Positions 21,723-32,887 of a DNA stretch of 64,000 nt are shown here, piece by piece (the stretch's first letter is position 1; every line of letters begins with the position of its first letter). Origin of the DNA: Tolypocladium sp. Sup5 PDA-1 (Eukaryota > Ascomycota > Sordariomycetes > Hypocreales > Ophiocordycipitaceae). A program made the translations under genes and the position numbers. The DNA lies in assembly GCA_000750105.3 (NCBI GenBank), contig JPHH03000028.1, positions 62,001-126,000 of the forward strand. The letters are read 5' to 3'. The notes beneath the pieces were generated by a model. The model had not been told where the DNA came from and made no database searches. It saw only the letters and a program-made list of their open reading frames with translations.

Positions 21723-24700
21723 ATGCAGAGTCCCCAGCAGGGCCTGGGTCTCGCCTCCGCGGCCGCCGACGACCCTTCCGGTCGCAGAGCTGTAAGTCCA
21801 TTCATTCGTCTGTCTGCTCGCTACGGTCCAAGCAAGTCACATCGCGGCTCGAACCCCGACCGTTGGTGGAAATGCCCCCCGTCCCGGCGTGCTTCTCCGC
21901 GGCGCGCAGCTTATTGATCCTTCTGCCGGTGTCGTGCTTCATATTGCTTCTTCCCGTATCTGCTTCAATCTGCAGCGCCTATGAGACAACGCTGACATCA
22001 CCTCTAACCAAACAGTGCGACCAGTGCCGGCTGCGCAAGGTACGTACCGACACCACGATGCATCACCAGCATCACCACCAGCATCGCCGTCACGAACCGG
22101 AGCCCAGCCAAGAAACAGACAATCGGGGGCTTCATCTCCTCTCCTGTCCCATCCCCATAGCCCCCCGTCTTGGCTGCCCGCCCGGCGTGTCTTGGCCCTC
22201 ATCCCCCCCCCCGTCCATCACAAGGCTGACCCGTGCCTCGCTCGCCTCCTCGTAAATAGATCCGCTGTGACAAGGACTGGCCGTGCTCAAACTGTCGCAC
22301 CGCGAAGCGCTCCTGCACCTCCACCGGCGCGGGTCAACGGCCCAAGGAACCCCGGCAGCGCGTTCTCATATCCTCGCAATAGTAAATATCCCTCTCATAT
22401 CAACTCTCTCATCAATCACATGCATGCCTCATCCCTCCCCTGCCAATGGCCTCTCACTCTCCTCATACCTACCTACCTACATACACTCACACCCCCTCGT
22501 CATACTACTCATAAACACCTCACCTCACCTCACCTGTACCGACTCTAACCACCACCACCACCCAAACCTTGCCCTGCCCTCCCCGCCTGCCCGCGTACCG
22601 CCAGGTACCATACCGGCGGCCATCTTCCGCGCGGCACAGACCCGGTTGCGTGTTGCTAACCGCCGCCTCCAGCGAGAGGAAGATTGACCAGATCGAGTCC
22701 CGGCTCGGCAACATCGAGGCCCTCCTCAAAAGCATCGCATCCCCCGTCGCGCCCGTCGACCACAGCCGCCATGTCAACACGCCCGCCACCGGCAGCAGCA
22801 TACCCACCGCCGCCTCCACCGCCGACTATGAGAGCAGCGACGAGGAGTCTGCCTTTGGCGGCGACTCGGGCCTGACGGCGCACACGGCCTTTGCCAGCGA
22901 GTTCCTCGAAAAGGCCGTCAAGCGCACGTCGCTGCGCGAGGTCAACCCCAAGATGGAGGCCGCCCTCGCCAACCTCAGCCAGCTCGTCGAGATGCAGAAG
23001 CGGAGGTCCATCAGCCACGGGCCTCGCTTCCCGCTGCAGAAGCCCGTCCCCCCCGGCGGCATCTGCAAACTGCCCATGCCGCCCATGCCCGCCGTCGTCA
23101 GCCTGCTCAAGCACGCCAAGGGCAAGTTGCCTCTCCTCTCGTCGTCTGTTGTCGCGTGCCGTTTGCTGACACGGGTTCCAGCCGCGCCACCGACCCTCTT
23201 CACCATTATGTGCTCTCTCGTAGGCCTGTCGGACTTCTCCAGCCTGTGCCGCATGGTGTACTTTGCCACGGATGACTTTTCCGACGCCACCTTTGTCATT
23301 GTCAACGCCATGCTGTACAACCTGTTCATGGAGCAGACCTCGCTGGCCACGGACACGACGGTGCGGGACGAGTACCACGCGTACATGCAGCAGTGTCGTG
23401 CCAACCTCGAGACCAGCCTCGCCAACACCCCCCTCTTCCTCTCGTCCAAGGTCGAAAACGTCCAAGCCCTTCTGCTCGGGGTGAGTTTGGAGCCACGCGC
23501 CATCCCGTCTTGGCAAATGCTTGGCTTCAGCTAACAACCGTGTCACAGGCCCTGTACGCCGTTGATGTCTCACGGCCCTCGGTTGCCTGGCATCTCAGCT
23601 GCATGGCGGCCCAGCTCTGCCAGACAGCTGGCTATCACAGGTCCGAGACGCTCAAGTTCGACTCGCCTGCTACCTCCAAGCTCAAGCGCATCCTGTTCTG
23701 GCATGTGTACACCCTTGACAAGGGTTTGGGTCTTCGGTTAGGCCGCGCGCCCGTCATCCACGAGTGTGATATTGACATCCCCCGTGTCTTTGAGTTTGAC
23801 GGCTTCGGGGACCATGAATCGTCGACGATCCCGACGTTGTGGGTCAAGATTAGCCACCTCCAGAGCCGGATATACGAGGAGCTGTAAGTCTCGTCTCTTC
23901 TTGTCGTCAATCTGATCCCTCACAGCGACTGACAGCCATACAGGTACAGCCCTGCGGCGCTGAAGAGTCCCCAGGCTGAGCTGGTGGAACGGGCCATGGC
24001 GTTGGCCAAGGACTGCCGGAAGCTCGAGGTCGAGGCGGAGGAGTGCCGAGAGCAGGTGTACAACTACCTCCGCGCCGTCAACTCCTCCGATGTCGTCGAC
24101 ATTTTCCTGCGGGGTGACGAAGTACAGTTCCAAGTCACCCTCACCCTCGTTTACCGCGTGATACCCGCACCCGAGGGTTCCGTCAGCCGCTTCTGCGATG
24201 AGTGTCTCGAGGTCGCCCGCAAGGCGATGAAGGTCCATCAGCAGTGCGCCGAGCTGACGAACCTGGGCAGCTATTTCAGATCCATCTACGTCCACTGGTG
24301 AGTTTCAAATCGTTGCACGCGGTGGTCGAACTGGTTTTGCCTAATACTGACCTCGCTACCGCAGGAACCTGTTATTGACACCCTTTGCCCCCTTCTTTGT
24401 CCTTTTTTGCTACGTCATCGAGACATCGTCGCTCGACGACTTGAAGGTCCTCCAGGAATTCGTTGCGTCCCTGGACGGGGCCCGCGACTCGTCCGAGACG
24501 ATTGAGAAACTATACCGCCTCTGCCAGGTCATGTGCGACGTCGCCAGCCTGTACGTGGAGGCCAAGTCGCAGCAGCAGGAGGACCAGACCATGGTTCCCA
24601 TCGGCGACGAGTTCGAGATGTACCTGAGCCAGCTGGGCTTCATGCCGAGCGAGGACCAGGCCATGGCGCACGCCCAAGACAACGGCGGGCCGCCCCCCGC

Positions 24701-24824
24701 CAACGGACAGGTGGCGCAAATAGCGGACTGGTTTTCGGGGAATCGAAATATGATGGGGCTGCTCGAGGAGGACCTGTCGCACATAGAGTCCTACCGATGG
24801 ATGCAGCAGCCCAACAACATGTAA
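21723..24824 (+). CDS. Zn2Cys6 fungal-specific transcription factor
   Basis: Eight exons: 21723-21791, 22016-22039, 22260-22381, 22673-23121, 23182-23480, 23549-23883, 23944-24297 and 24365-24824. The product has 703 residues. The zinc cluster C-x2-C-x6-C-x5-C-x2-C-x6-C is split between a 24-base microexon (CDQCRLRK) and exon 3 (IRCDKDWPCSNCRTAKRSC). A coiled-coil linker (YERKIDQIESRLGNIEALL) follows. The fungal transcription-factor domain shows ILFWHVYTLDKGLGLRLGRAP, typical of that family. Intron 4 (23122-23181) uses a GC donor (G|GCAAGT) with a good branch and CAG; it is open and a multiple of three. The start in exon 1 is inferred from phase and a GTAAGT donor. It is a nuclear DNA-binding regulator, possibly of the divergent ABC gene. 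Confidence 0.85.
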
Positions 24825-24942
24825 ATTATGCAGCCGGTGAATGACTCCTAATGAAAACACGCAAAATCGTACACTCGTCGCTCGTGAATGGTGAACGTAG
24901 CCGCTCATAAGCTCGTCATCGTCTCCAGTCGTGGGTGGCGAG

Positions 24943-25473
24943 CTAATCCGTGGGGAATCGGGGGTCGTATCGTTCGTAGCCCTCGTCTTCGGTATCGCTC
25001 TCCTCTGGCGCACCCATTTGTTTCGCAGGGGCAGGTTGAGGGGCCCCGACCTTGGGCGCAGCGTCCACGGGTGCCTGGCTCTCCTTGGACCCAAACGCGC
25101 TCTTGAAGCCGCTCCGCTTGAATCCCGGCTTCTTGGCCGACGAGGCCTCCTTGTTCTTGTCGCTGAGCTTGATGCTGACCAGGCCGTCCGCCTTGGCCTC
25201 GGCCTTTCGGGCGCGTGCCGTCGCGTTGGGGTCGCGCACCATGGCCTTCATGTCCTTGAGGCGCTGCTTGTGGGCGTGGTCGTAGCTGCCGAGGTGCGAC
25301 TCGTACTCGTTCATGCGCGAGTAGCCCTTGGAGCAGAGCGTGCAGTAAAACGACTTTTGGGCCTCGCGCGCCGCCGACGTCTGCGGGGGAGGGAGCGTCT
25401 GGTGTCTCTGCGACGGGTTAGCAGCCATGCCTCGAGAGAGTTGCGAGTCCGGAGAGGAGCTTACGGGAGGCAT
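24943..25473 (-). CDS. U1-like C2H2 zinc-finger protein
   Basis: Two exons are proposed: 25473-25465 and 25407-24943, with a 57-base intron (GTAAGC...GCTAAC...CAG). The intron is open and a multiple of three, so an unspliced form would add 19 residues. The spliced product has 157 residues. A single zinc finger FYCTLCSKGYSRMNEYESHLGSYDH (both Cys, both His with long spacing) is followed by KQRLKDMKAM. This is the pattern of U1-like/GPATCH8-type fingers linked to RNA processing. The C-terminal half is lysine/alanine-rich, then acidic (EESDTEDEGYERYDPRF). Function is inferred only at family level. Divergent from the Mcp1-like gene. Confidence 0.7.
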   Translation of the reverse strand: MPPVSSSPDSQLSRGMAANPSQRHQTLPPPQTSAAREAQKSFYCTLCSKGYSRMNEYESHLGSYDHAHKQRLKDMKAMVRDPNATARARKAEAKADGLVSIKLSDKNKEASSAKKPGFKRSGFKSAFGSKESQAPVDAAPKVGAPQPAPAKQMGAPEESDTEDEGYERYDPRFPTD

Positions 25474-25863
25474 CTTGAACAGTGTCGAGGCCTGTGGCGG
25501 GTGAGTTGTAGTGGCTTCAGCTTCGCGTCTCCTTGGTGTCTCGTGGACGGTTCGTTGGGGTTGTGCTGGACGATTTGCGTGCCTCGGATGGAGCTGGGAG
25601 GATGTTGGTGTTGAGTTGAGGAAGTCGAAACAGGGACCTGCGCCCGAAAATCGGGTCCCGCGCTACAGCGGGCCCGTCCACTAAGCTGGTGGCAGATTCA
25701 CGCTGACGCACGCTCCAGTCAGCGGAACCCCTGCCAGCAACCCGACGTCACAGCAGCTCGACAGCCCTGGAGCTCTGCCCAACATTTCCATGCTGAATCT
25801 TCACTTCAGAGTTCGGGTTTTCTTTTCCTCACCGTCCACCTCGTCCAATATTGCGCCCTCGGG
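25474..25863. promoter_or_regulatory. Divergent promoter region, zinc-finger / Mcp1-like genes
   Basis: A 390-base spacer between two divergent starts. A short inverted element CGAAAATCGGGTCCCGCG lies near 25646-25663. No other structure noted. Confidence 0.35.
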
Positions 25864-26957
25864 ATGGAGACGCCCGGGCGGTCAGACCGCCGGGACTCCC
25901 AGCAGACCTTGATATCCCTATTACAGCTCGACCCGTCCCCCATGGACACGCCCTCGCCGCCCGAGAGCGACAGGGAGCTCCTGTCTGGGCCAGATGAGGC
26001 CTTGGAGGGCAGCGCCAGCGGCATCAGGAGTGGCCCGACAGCCGGCGCCCCGGGTTTGAGCGGCAGCGGCCACGGCGCCATATACTACTGTCGGTGACAT
26101 CTCCATGGTCCATGCTGTGGTATGAACCACCTGAATCGTGCGTTGCGCTGACAACCGTGGCAGTGACACGCATCCAGCGGTACTCGAGCTACGCCATGTC
26201 CATCTTCACGTCACTCCACCTCGCCAACGTCTCCCTGATACCCGCCGTGACGCGCTCCGTTGCCGGCTCCGAGACGTACCTCCTCATGACGCGCGAGATC
26301 TACCAGACGTCCATCGCCGAGCCGCTGCTAGTGGCGCTGCCCGTGCTGGCACACGTGGGCTCCGGCGTCGCATTGCGGCTGCTGAGACGCTGGCAGAACA
26401 TGAAGAGATACGGCGGCGGCACGCCGGGCATGTACGCGCTGCACCGACTGCTACGGGGAGGCGACGCAAAGTCGGGGTCCAAGGGCGGCGTGCGGCTATG
26501 GCCGCCTCTCAGCTACATCTCCATATCCGGCTACGCATTCGCCGCCTTCTACTCGGCGCACGCCTTTGTGAACCGCGTGCTGCCGCTGGCCGTCGAGGGC
26601 GACAGCTCCAACATCGGCCTCGCCTACGTGGCCCACGGCTTCGCGCGGCACCCCGTCGCGGCGGGCGTCGCCTACACGGGCCTCATCGTCGTCGGCTGCG
26701 GGCACATGGCCTGGGGCATGGCCAAGTGGCTCGGCGCGGCGCCGTCGACCCGCGGCTGGCGCGGCAAGGAGAGCGTTGTGGTGGACAAGCGGACCAAGCG
26801 GCAGCGCCGGCGCAAGTGGTTGAGCGTCCACGGCGTGGCCCTGGCCGTCGCGGCCTTGTGGGCAGTCGGCGGGCTGGGCACCGTGGCGCGCGGAGGGCCA
26901 GCTGAGGGCTGGGTCGCAAAGGTGTACGACGATATATTCGCAAGAGTCGGAATGTGA
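25864..26957 (+). CDS. MCP1: Mcp1-like mitochondrial outer-membrane protein
   Basis: Two exons, 25864-26089 and 26164-26957 (74-base intron, phase 1, weak GTCGGT donor). The product has 339 residues. The donor was chosen to restore the family's tyrosine-leucine run before TRIQRYSSYAMSIF. Other Mcp1 landmarks are LHLANVSLIPAVTRSV, YQTSIAEPLLVALPVLAHVGSG and AHAFVNRVLPL, spanning several hydrophobic helices, with a final helix in VALAVAALWAVGGLG. Yeast Mcp1 is a mitochondrial outer-membrane protein that relieves loss of the ERMES ER-mitochondria tether and takes part in lipid exchange with vacuoles. The first 75 residues are proline/serine-rich and probably cytosolic. The splice donor is the weakest point. 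Confidence 0.75.
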
Positions 26958-27907
26958 CGAGTAACCTGGCGAGAAGCGCAAGCGGTCCCGGGGAGCTGTG
27001 AACGGCAAGCCGGTGTTCGGGGAGCTGACGGGAAAACGGCGTTTGGGGAGCTAGGCGGATGACATGTGATAGGTGATTTCTTCATCGGCCGTCGTCTGTA
27101 TATATGTAGACAAGCGCGGAGTCGGCGGCGTCGAAGAGACAGACGGACATGATCTCGCTCAGGCTACGAGCACATATGGAAACGCTCGGTTGCGCGTCGC
27201 TCCGGCGAGCCACAAGTGCCTTGGGAAAGGAGAGGAGCACGTCTCTCCCTGCGCAATGCCGTGCGCAAGGCTGCATTCCTACTGGGCAGCGAGGGCCGCT
27301 GCGGGCGTGGGAAGAAGCAAGGCGCCGTCAATGCGTGCGTCCTTGGACTGGTCGAAGCTGATAGCGAAGGCGCAAAAGCAACGCCGGGCCCAGTCGCAAC
27401 GCCCGAGAGACGGCGGCGCGGTGCGAGGCGATGCAGCCGCCGGAAAATAAAGTGACCGCCCTTGACGATGCTTAACGAGTATGAAGCAGGAAATAATTCG
27501 TCGCGGATGGACGGGTGCTGCAGCATCGGCGGTCAGGAAACGGCGCTGCCATGGAACTTGGCGATGCGCTGTAGCTGCAGCGGGTGGCGGACGGACTGCA
27601 GTTCCGTACCACACTTTAGGTTCTGTAAGGTAGTAATCAGCATTCATGCACCCAACCTCAAATGAACCACCACCACCAACCACCAACCACCATTCTTCAC
27701 CGTCTTCCTCCTCTCCCTTGCCGCCGCCGACCTCTCTCTCTCTCCAACACCCGCCGTCGACCTTTCCACCTCGCCGTTCCCCTCTCGAAGCGTCCGCCTA
27801 CGTACTGCTACATCTCGACTGGTGAATCTGTAAAGCTCCTCAAACTGGCGAACAAACGCGCGCCGGGCCGGGCTGCGGCAGCGCAGCCGCGCGCCCCCTC
27901 AGAAGCG
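26958..27907. other. Intergenic and probable 5' leader of the F-box gene
   Basis: No gene seen at 26958-27660. From 27662 the F-box frame stays open through low-complexity sequence (ACC/CAC repeats, proline- and serine-rich translation), judged more likely leader than protein. Confidence 0.4.
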
Positions 27908-29704
27908 ATGCCAGCCAAGCGGCGCCTCTCCCCGAGCGAGGGCGGCGACGACGACAACAACGACGACCATCTGCCCGCGAAGCGTCACCGCGTCTCCGAG
28001 CCCAGCCCTGCCGCCGAGTCCCGTCCCTGGTCGCCGCCTCCGCCGTCGCACGACGTCATCTCCGCACTGTCCGACGAACTGCTCGTGCGCATCTTCGCCT
28101 ACATGGACGAGCAGGCCCTCCTCGCCGTCTCCCCCGTGTCCAAGCGCTTCCACCGCATCACCGCCGACTCACAGCTCTGGCGCCCCCACTACTACCGCCG
28201 CTTCATCCTCCCCCGTGCCCACCGCATCCCCGGCTTCCGTACCGGCGCCGCCCGCAGCTCCAGCCGCCTGCACTACTCGGGGCAGAAGTCGATATGGGCA
28301 GACGGCGGATGGGGACGCCGGGGCGGGCTGGTAGATCCCGGGGACGCGGCGGCCAGCATCTCCGACAGCGTGGACTGGAAGAAGCAGTACAAGCTGCGCC
28401 ATAACTGGGCCCGCGGGAGGTGTGCCGTCGAGGAGGTCCCCGTGCACGAGGTCGAGCGAAGCCCGCCCCCCGAGTGGCAGACGCTGGTCAAGGTCGTCGA
28501 CGGCCTGGCAGTGACGGCGGACGGCGGGTCGGGGCTACGAGCGTGGGACCTCAAGACCCGCAAGATTATCGCCCAGACGAGCCTCAAGATGGACGAGGGC
28601 GCGTTCCTCCAGCCGACGTGTCTGGCGGTGGACGACCAGCGGCTAGCCTCGGGGATACTGGACATGTCGGCTGGCTTCGAGGACGGGACATTTGGGGTAT
28701 GGAGGCTGGACGTGAAGCAGGAGAAGCTGACGCCGCTGTACCGGCAGGCCAAGAGTTACTTCGGAGAGCTCGTGGCCATAGCATACGGGCATCCGTACGT
28801 ACTGACGGCGACGAGGCTGGGATTCATCTCGCTGTACATGTTTGAAGGTTCCGAAGACAGCCCGCAGCACCACGAGACTGCGGCAACCGAAGCTCCGCGG
28901 CCGACGGACAACGCATCCGCCCCGCCAGGAAAGGACGTCAGCGACGCACGTCTCCCGCAGCCGCGTCAACTCACCTCGCTCAAGTCGCACAGCACCCGCG
29001 CGCCGCTCGCCTTGTCAATACGAAGGATGGCGGCGTCGGCAGTAGCGTCCATTGCCTACACCTTTGACGCCGTCGGCGGCTGGGCCATCGGCATCCAAGA
29101 CCTGGATATCAAGCCCTCGGGGCTGTCCAGACCAGACGTCGTCAGCTCGCGAGTTGCATACACGCTCCCGACACAGACGCGCAAGTCGACGACCCCCTCT
29201 CCCGAGTCGACGCCTACGCATGCCGGAGCGCGCTCTCCCCGATATGTATTCGAATCCGCCGAGGACGGGCCCATCAGGCTGTGCTACAGCCACCCCTACC
29301 TGCTCGCCACGTTACCCGACAACACGCTCGTGCTGCATCTCTGCACCTCGACCGCCACGTCACTCTCCATCTCCCCGGGTATCCGCCTCTGGGGACACAC
29401 CTCGGGCATCTCAGACGCAGAGATCACGCCCCGCGGAAAGGCCGTCAGCGTCAGCACGCGAGGCGACGAGATCCGGCTATGGGAGCTCGAAGGACGGGTC
29501 GGCGGGAGCAGCGTCGAAGTGCGGCCCAGGCAGCAGGGCGATGACGTGGACGACGACGGGCCGGAGGAGAGGAGTCCCGGGGCATCCAAGCAGGTCGACA
29601 CTGAGGACAGGAAGAACTGGGTGGGGTTTGACGATGAGATGGTGGTTGTGCTGAAGGAGGCGCGGGACGGGCGCGAGAGCTTGATGGTCTACGACTTTAC
29701 ATGA
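27908..29704 (+). CDS. F-box protein with beta-propeller-like C-terminus
   Basis: Single exon. The frame is open from 27662, but the ATG at 27908 (MPAKRRLSPSEGGDDD) begins the first credible protein, giving 598 residues. Residues about 53-99 form an F-box: LSDELLVRIFAYMDEQALLAVS with the downstream WRPHYYRRF. This should bind Skp1 in an SCF ubiquitin ligase. The rest has WD-like strand repeats (LRAWDLKTRKIIAQ, FGVWRLDVKQEK, IRLWELEGRV) consistent with a propeller that selects substrates. An acidic, nuclear-signal-like N-terminus (AKRRL, AKRHR) precedes the F-box. Target unknown. Convergent with the DUF3632 gene. Confidence 0.8.
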   Translation: MPAKRRLSPSEGGDDDNNDDHLPAKRHRVSEPSPAAESRPWSPPPPSHDVISALSDELLVRIFAYMDEQALLAVSPVSKRFHRITADSQLWRPHYYRRFILPRAHRIPGFRTGAARSSSRLHYSGQKSIWADGGWGRRGGLVDPGDAAASISDSVDWKKQYKLRHNWARGRCAVEEVPVHEVERSPPPEWQTLVKVVDGLAVTADGGSGLRAWDLKTRKIIAQTSLKMDEGAFLQPTCLAVDDQRLASGILDMSAGFEDGTFGVWRLDVKQEKLTPLYRQAKSYFGELVAIAYGHPYVLTATRLGFISLYMFEGSEDSPQHHETAATEAPRPTDNASAPPGKDVSDARLPQPRQLTSLKSHSTRAPLALSIRRMAASAVASIAYTFDAVGGWAIGIQDLDIKPSGLSRPDVVSSRVAYTLPTQTRKSTTPSPESTPTHAGARSPRYVFESAEDGPIRLCYSHPYLLATLPDNTLVLHLCTSTATSLSISPGIRLWGHTSGISDAEITPRGKAVSVSTRGDEIRLWELEGRVGGSSVEVRPRQQGDDVDDDGPEERSPGASKQVDTEDRKNWVGFDDEMVVVLKEARDGRESLMVYDFT

Positions 29705-30218
29705 GGCTGCCTTGTGCTAGCCTCGAAGGGCTTCCCAGTCGGCGGCGACGACCTGGTGTGCTGGACACACGCCTCCCGTGACGCGTCGCGGATGCAGTGG
29801 TGCCTCGGGCAGCCAGACAACGAGGCCATCGCCGATGCCTGCCAACAGCACGCCGTGTTACTTATGCCGGATACCCCGCTGTACACGCGTTGCCTCGCCA
29901 TATAATACCGATGCTATCCAGCTCTGCCTGGGCTCAGGCAGCAATCGGCATATGACCTGTCCAATGCGCAACATACCCCTGTCGTCACCAGTGGCGACAG
30001 CGCAACTGGCATTGACGACGGTGTTTGAAACGGCGGCTGCAAACCAATTGGACGATACGGCTTCTACGCCTGGAGCTACAGAAGTGTTGGGCACGCCAGC
30101 TTTGGAGGCCAGGTTGGAAACGTGGAGACGGGACGGACCACCTGGAAAGCAAGCATCGTCCTGTGAGCTCCATTGGCATTTGATAGGCTCCCAAGTATGA
30201 CTCCCAGGATGTCACTCT
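29705..30218. other. Convergent 3' region, nothing seen
   Basis: 514 bases between the stop codons of the F-box and DUF3632 genes. Short open frames on both strands lack coding character. Confidence 0.4.
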
Positions 30219-31196
30219 TCATGACCTCTGACTCTTCTCAACCTCGTCCATCGCAGTGTACGCATCCCCCGCCTCCTTTCGAACCTTTGCGTCCAGCCCA
30301 TCCGTGTCCCGGACAGCTCCAAACCTCTCCTTCCACAGCCGCCACCGCTGCGGACACAGTCCATTCGTCCCCCTAAACTTGCGTCGCAGCTTGATTGCCT
30401 CCTTCTTGTCGAGCCTCCATAGCGGACCGGCCGTGGCCCCGTGAACCTCCTCGTCGCGCCCGTACAGTAGGCGGCCGGCGTGGATCATCCAGGCCGCGGC
30501 GCTGTGGACTTTGTATGATATGTCCTCCACCGCGGCGGGGTCTTCATTCATTTCGTCTGGGGCGCCGCGGATGGGCGTCATGGTGCCTTCCAGCGCATCG
30601 ACGAGGGCCCAGATGGCGTACATCTCACAGGGGAGGAGGCCCAGGCCTGCAATCCTTGCTGCGTAGGCCTGGAGGTTGACGCGCCGTTGTTTCTTCTCGG
30701 CTTCTCCGGATGCCCTCGAGTCGCCTGGCAGGTGATGAAGTTAGCGGTGGCACGCCGTGGACTCGAAAGAAGACGCAGCCCGATGGCATGACTTACCGTC
30801 ATCGAGTTTCTCGCGGAATGTATTGCCAAACATGGGCAAGCTCGTCCACAGTTGAACATGGCTTCCGCTACCACTGCCCCAGTCTTCCCCCAAGCTCACC
30901 GTCCTGGGCGGCAGGTCGGCGAGCGCCTTGACGACCGCCGCCAGCCGGTCCTGCTCCGGGCTGTCGTAGGGAACCTGCCGCGCCAGGTCATGGACGAGGT
31001 CCCAGAACCACCAGAGGAACGAGCCCGCGGTGCCGTGCTCTGCGTAGTCCCGACTGCAGAGGGCGTCCAGGGCCGCGGCGGCTTCGCTGGGCGGTGTTGG
31101 GCTGTCCGGCGCGAGGGTCGGGTTGAGGATCCCGACCACCTTGCCGGCAAAGGCTGGCGCGCCCTCGTCTTCGAGCTGGAGGTGCACGCGCGACAT
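30219..31196 (-). CDS. DUF3632-like protein of unknown function
   Basis: Two exons, 31196-30797 and 30724-30219 (72-base intron, GTAAGT donor, phase 1), giving 301 residues. The helical, tryptophan-rich core (SFLWWFWDLVHDLARQVPYD, AALDALCSRDY, AAWMIHAGRLLYGR) resembles fungal proteins annotated as DUF3632. No catalytic motif, signal peptide or membrane segment is visible. Members are common in plant- and insect-associated fungi, with no established role. The ATG at 31196 is used because the open frame upstream of it is unlike the family. Confidence 0.6.
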
Positions 31197-32357
31197 TTTC
31201 TGGCTGCTGATTGTGTTTTGATTTTCGAGAGTATGGGCTAGATGTGATGAGAGAAGAGGGAAGGATGCCAATGACTTTCGGCTCGTGAAGGACAAATGCT
31301 CGTAACGCGGGATGGATTCGGGGAGTGTGGATCCCTACGGATGTCGGTGCGTCATAGCCTGGGGCGGGATTTCACAGCCTCCTTGCGGAGGATGCTCGCG
31401 GCGCGCTTGACGGCTGATGCTTTCGCTGATGTCAGATTTAATAAATGCTCGTCAGCCCAAGCAATCCCAAAGCGGGCCATCCATCCGAAACATGTTGGTT
31501 TGTCCTCGAATCACGGCGGCCGGCCGTGGCCCTTTTGTGATTCCACCCCGGAGTAGGACTCGGTCTCGGCCCGAGCCAACGGCCGGCAGCATCCGGCATT
31601 GCTCGATGCGTGCAAGTCTTGTCAAGATCTGCATTGCTGTCAGCTGAAGGATTCTCAAGGTTGTCGATCGCATTGGCCAAACGGGCGAAGCAGAATTGGA
31701 ATGCAGCTGATGTAGCTGGTAGTGGCGTATGCGTGGATTTCTAAATATGGCAAAAGTCAGCTATCCAATAGGTACTTACAAAAGTACGAAGTACTCTGTA
31801 GATCTTGTCTTCGACCAGTAGGGGAGCCGCTGTAGCCTGAGCCTGACAGAGCTCATCGGTGTGTGTATTGTCAGCCTACGCCGGCAGTTCCACAGCATCG
31901 CCCGTCTCAGATTCTCTGCAGTCGATCCTTCAGCGGTCAGCTCGCCCGCTCTTTTGAAAAGGTCTCCGCCTCACTGCCGAGGGTGTCGGTGCGATTATTG
32001 GTGCTTTCTTTTCCTCCGATGAAGCTAAAGCAAGAAGCGGGAACTACTACGGTCCGTCGACGGTTGTGGTCCACGGAGCGGGACGTCGGTGGGGTTGGGG
32101 TCGGGGCTGGGGGCTAGAACGGAGACTTTTACATGCAGATCGTCGATTCATCATACGTTCAGCTAAGCCGTTGTTCCTTGGGGGCCAGGGCCCAGGGGCT
32201 TATTCCGTCGCGGTCTGCGTGAAGTGCCCGTCGACATGTATAAATTGATCCAGGCTGACCTCGCCATAGACGAAGAAATCAAGCCAAACTCGCATCCCAG
32301 CTTGTCCGCGTCTTCTCCTGTTAGTCAATCAACAATCGTCCATCAAATCAAGTCAAA
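31197..32357. promoter_or_regulatory. Divergent intergenic region upstream of the RNase-fold gene
   Basis: Separates divergent starts of the DUF3632 gene and the secreted RNase-fold gene. A GTATAAAT element near 32237 lies about 120 bases before the latter's ATG and is a plausible TATA box. Nothing else was identified. Confidence 0.45.
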
Positions 32358-32887
32358 ATGGTTGCCTACACTTACCTCCTCACCCTGCTTGCGGCCACTG
32401 CTGCTGTCGCCAGCCCGGCCCCTATCCCCAACGACGACTTCTCCCTTGAAGCTCGCGCTGGCCAGGTACTGCGGCATACGAGTCCTTTCGCAATGTAGCC
32501 CGTCCGTGTATTGACATGAGCTCGCAGGTTTACGTCTGCAAGTCTGGCGCGAAGAACGATGGCCAGCTGTACGGCGAGGTTAGCTACGACAAGTCCATTG
32601 GTTTCTTCCGGGACGCCAAGACCAACACGGGCGCGAGCGGCTACCCCAAGCCATTCGACAACAAGGGCAATGTCATGAAGTTCGCCAGCGGCTGTGGCAA
32701 GGACGTTTGGGAGCTTCCCGTCCTCGCCAGCGGCAAGCCCTACGCGTACAAGGAGAAGAAGGGCGATAGCAACCGTCCCGGGCCCATGCGCGTCTACTAT
32801 ACGAAGGATCTCAAGTGGTGTGGTATTGGCGGCAAGCTGAAGCCGGACGGTACTGGCAACCCTCACAACTGTGTGCTCAAGAAGTAA
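32358..32887 (+). CDS. Secreted RNase T1-fold protein, apparently non-catalytic
   Basis: Two exons, 32358-32465 and 32528-32887 (62-base intron, phase 0), giving 155 residues. The first 18 or so residues are a signal peptide (YLLTLLAATAAVASP), followed by a short acidic pro-like region. The mature part has the N1/T1 ribonuclease fold: a GYPKPFDN loop, VWELPVLASGKPY, PGPMRVYYT and a final WCGIGGK...NC. Four cysteines could form two disulfides. By comparison with RNase T1 as I remember it, the tyrosine, glutamate and arginine of the active site are kept. Lysine stands where the first catalytic histidine should be and glycine/lysine where the second should be. RNA cleavage is therefore doubtful. 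Such RNase-like secreted proteins are known as effectors in mildew fungi; an effector role here is inference. Confidence 0.7.

Noticed and set aside
27662..27907. N-terminal extension of the F-box protein
   Set aside because: Low-complexity repeats and atypical composition; treated as 5' leader.
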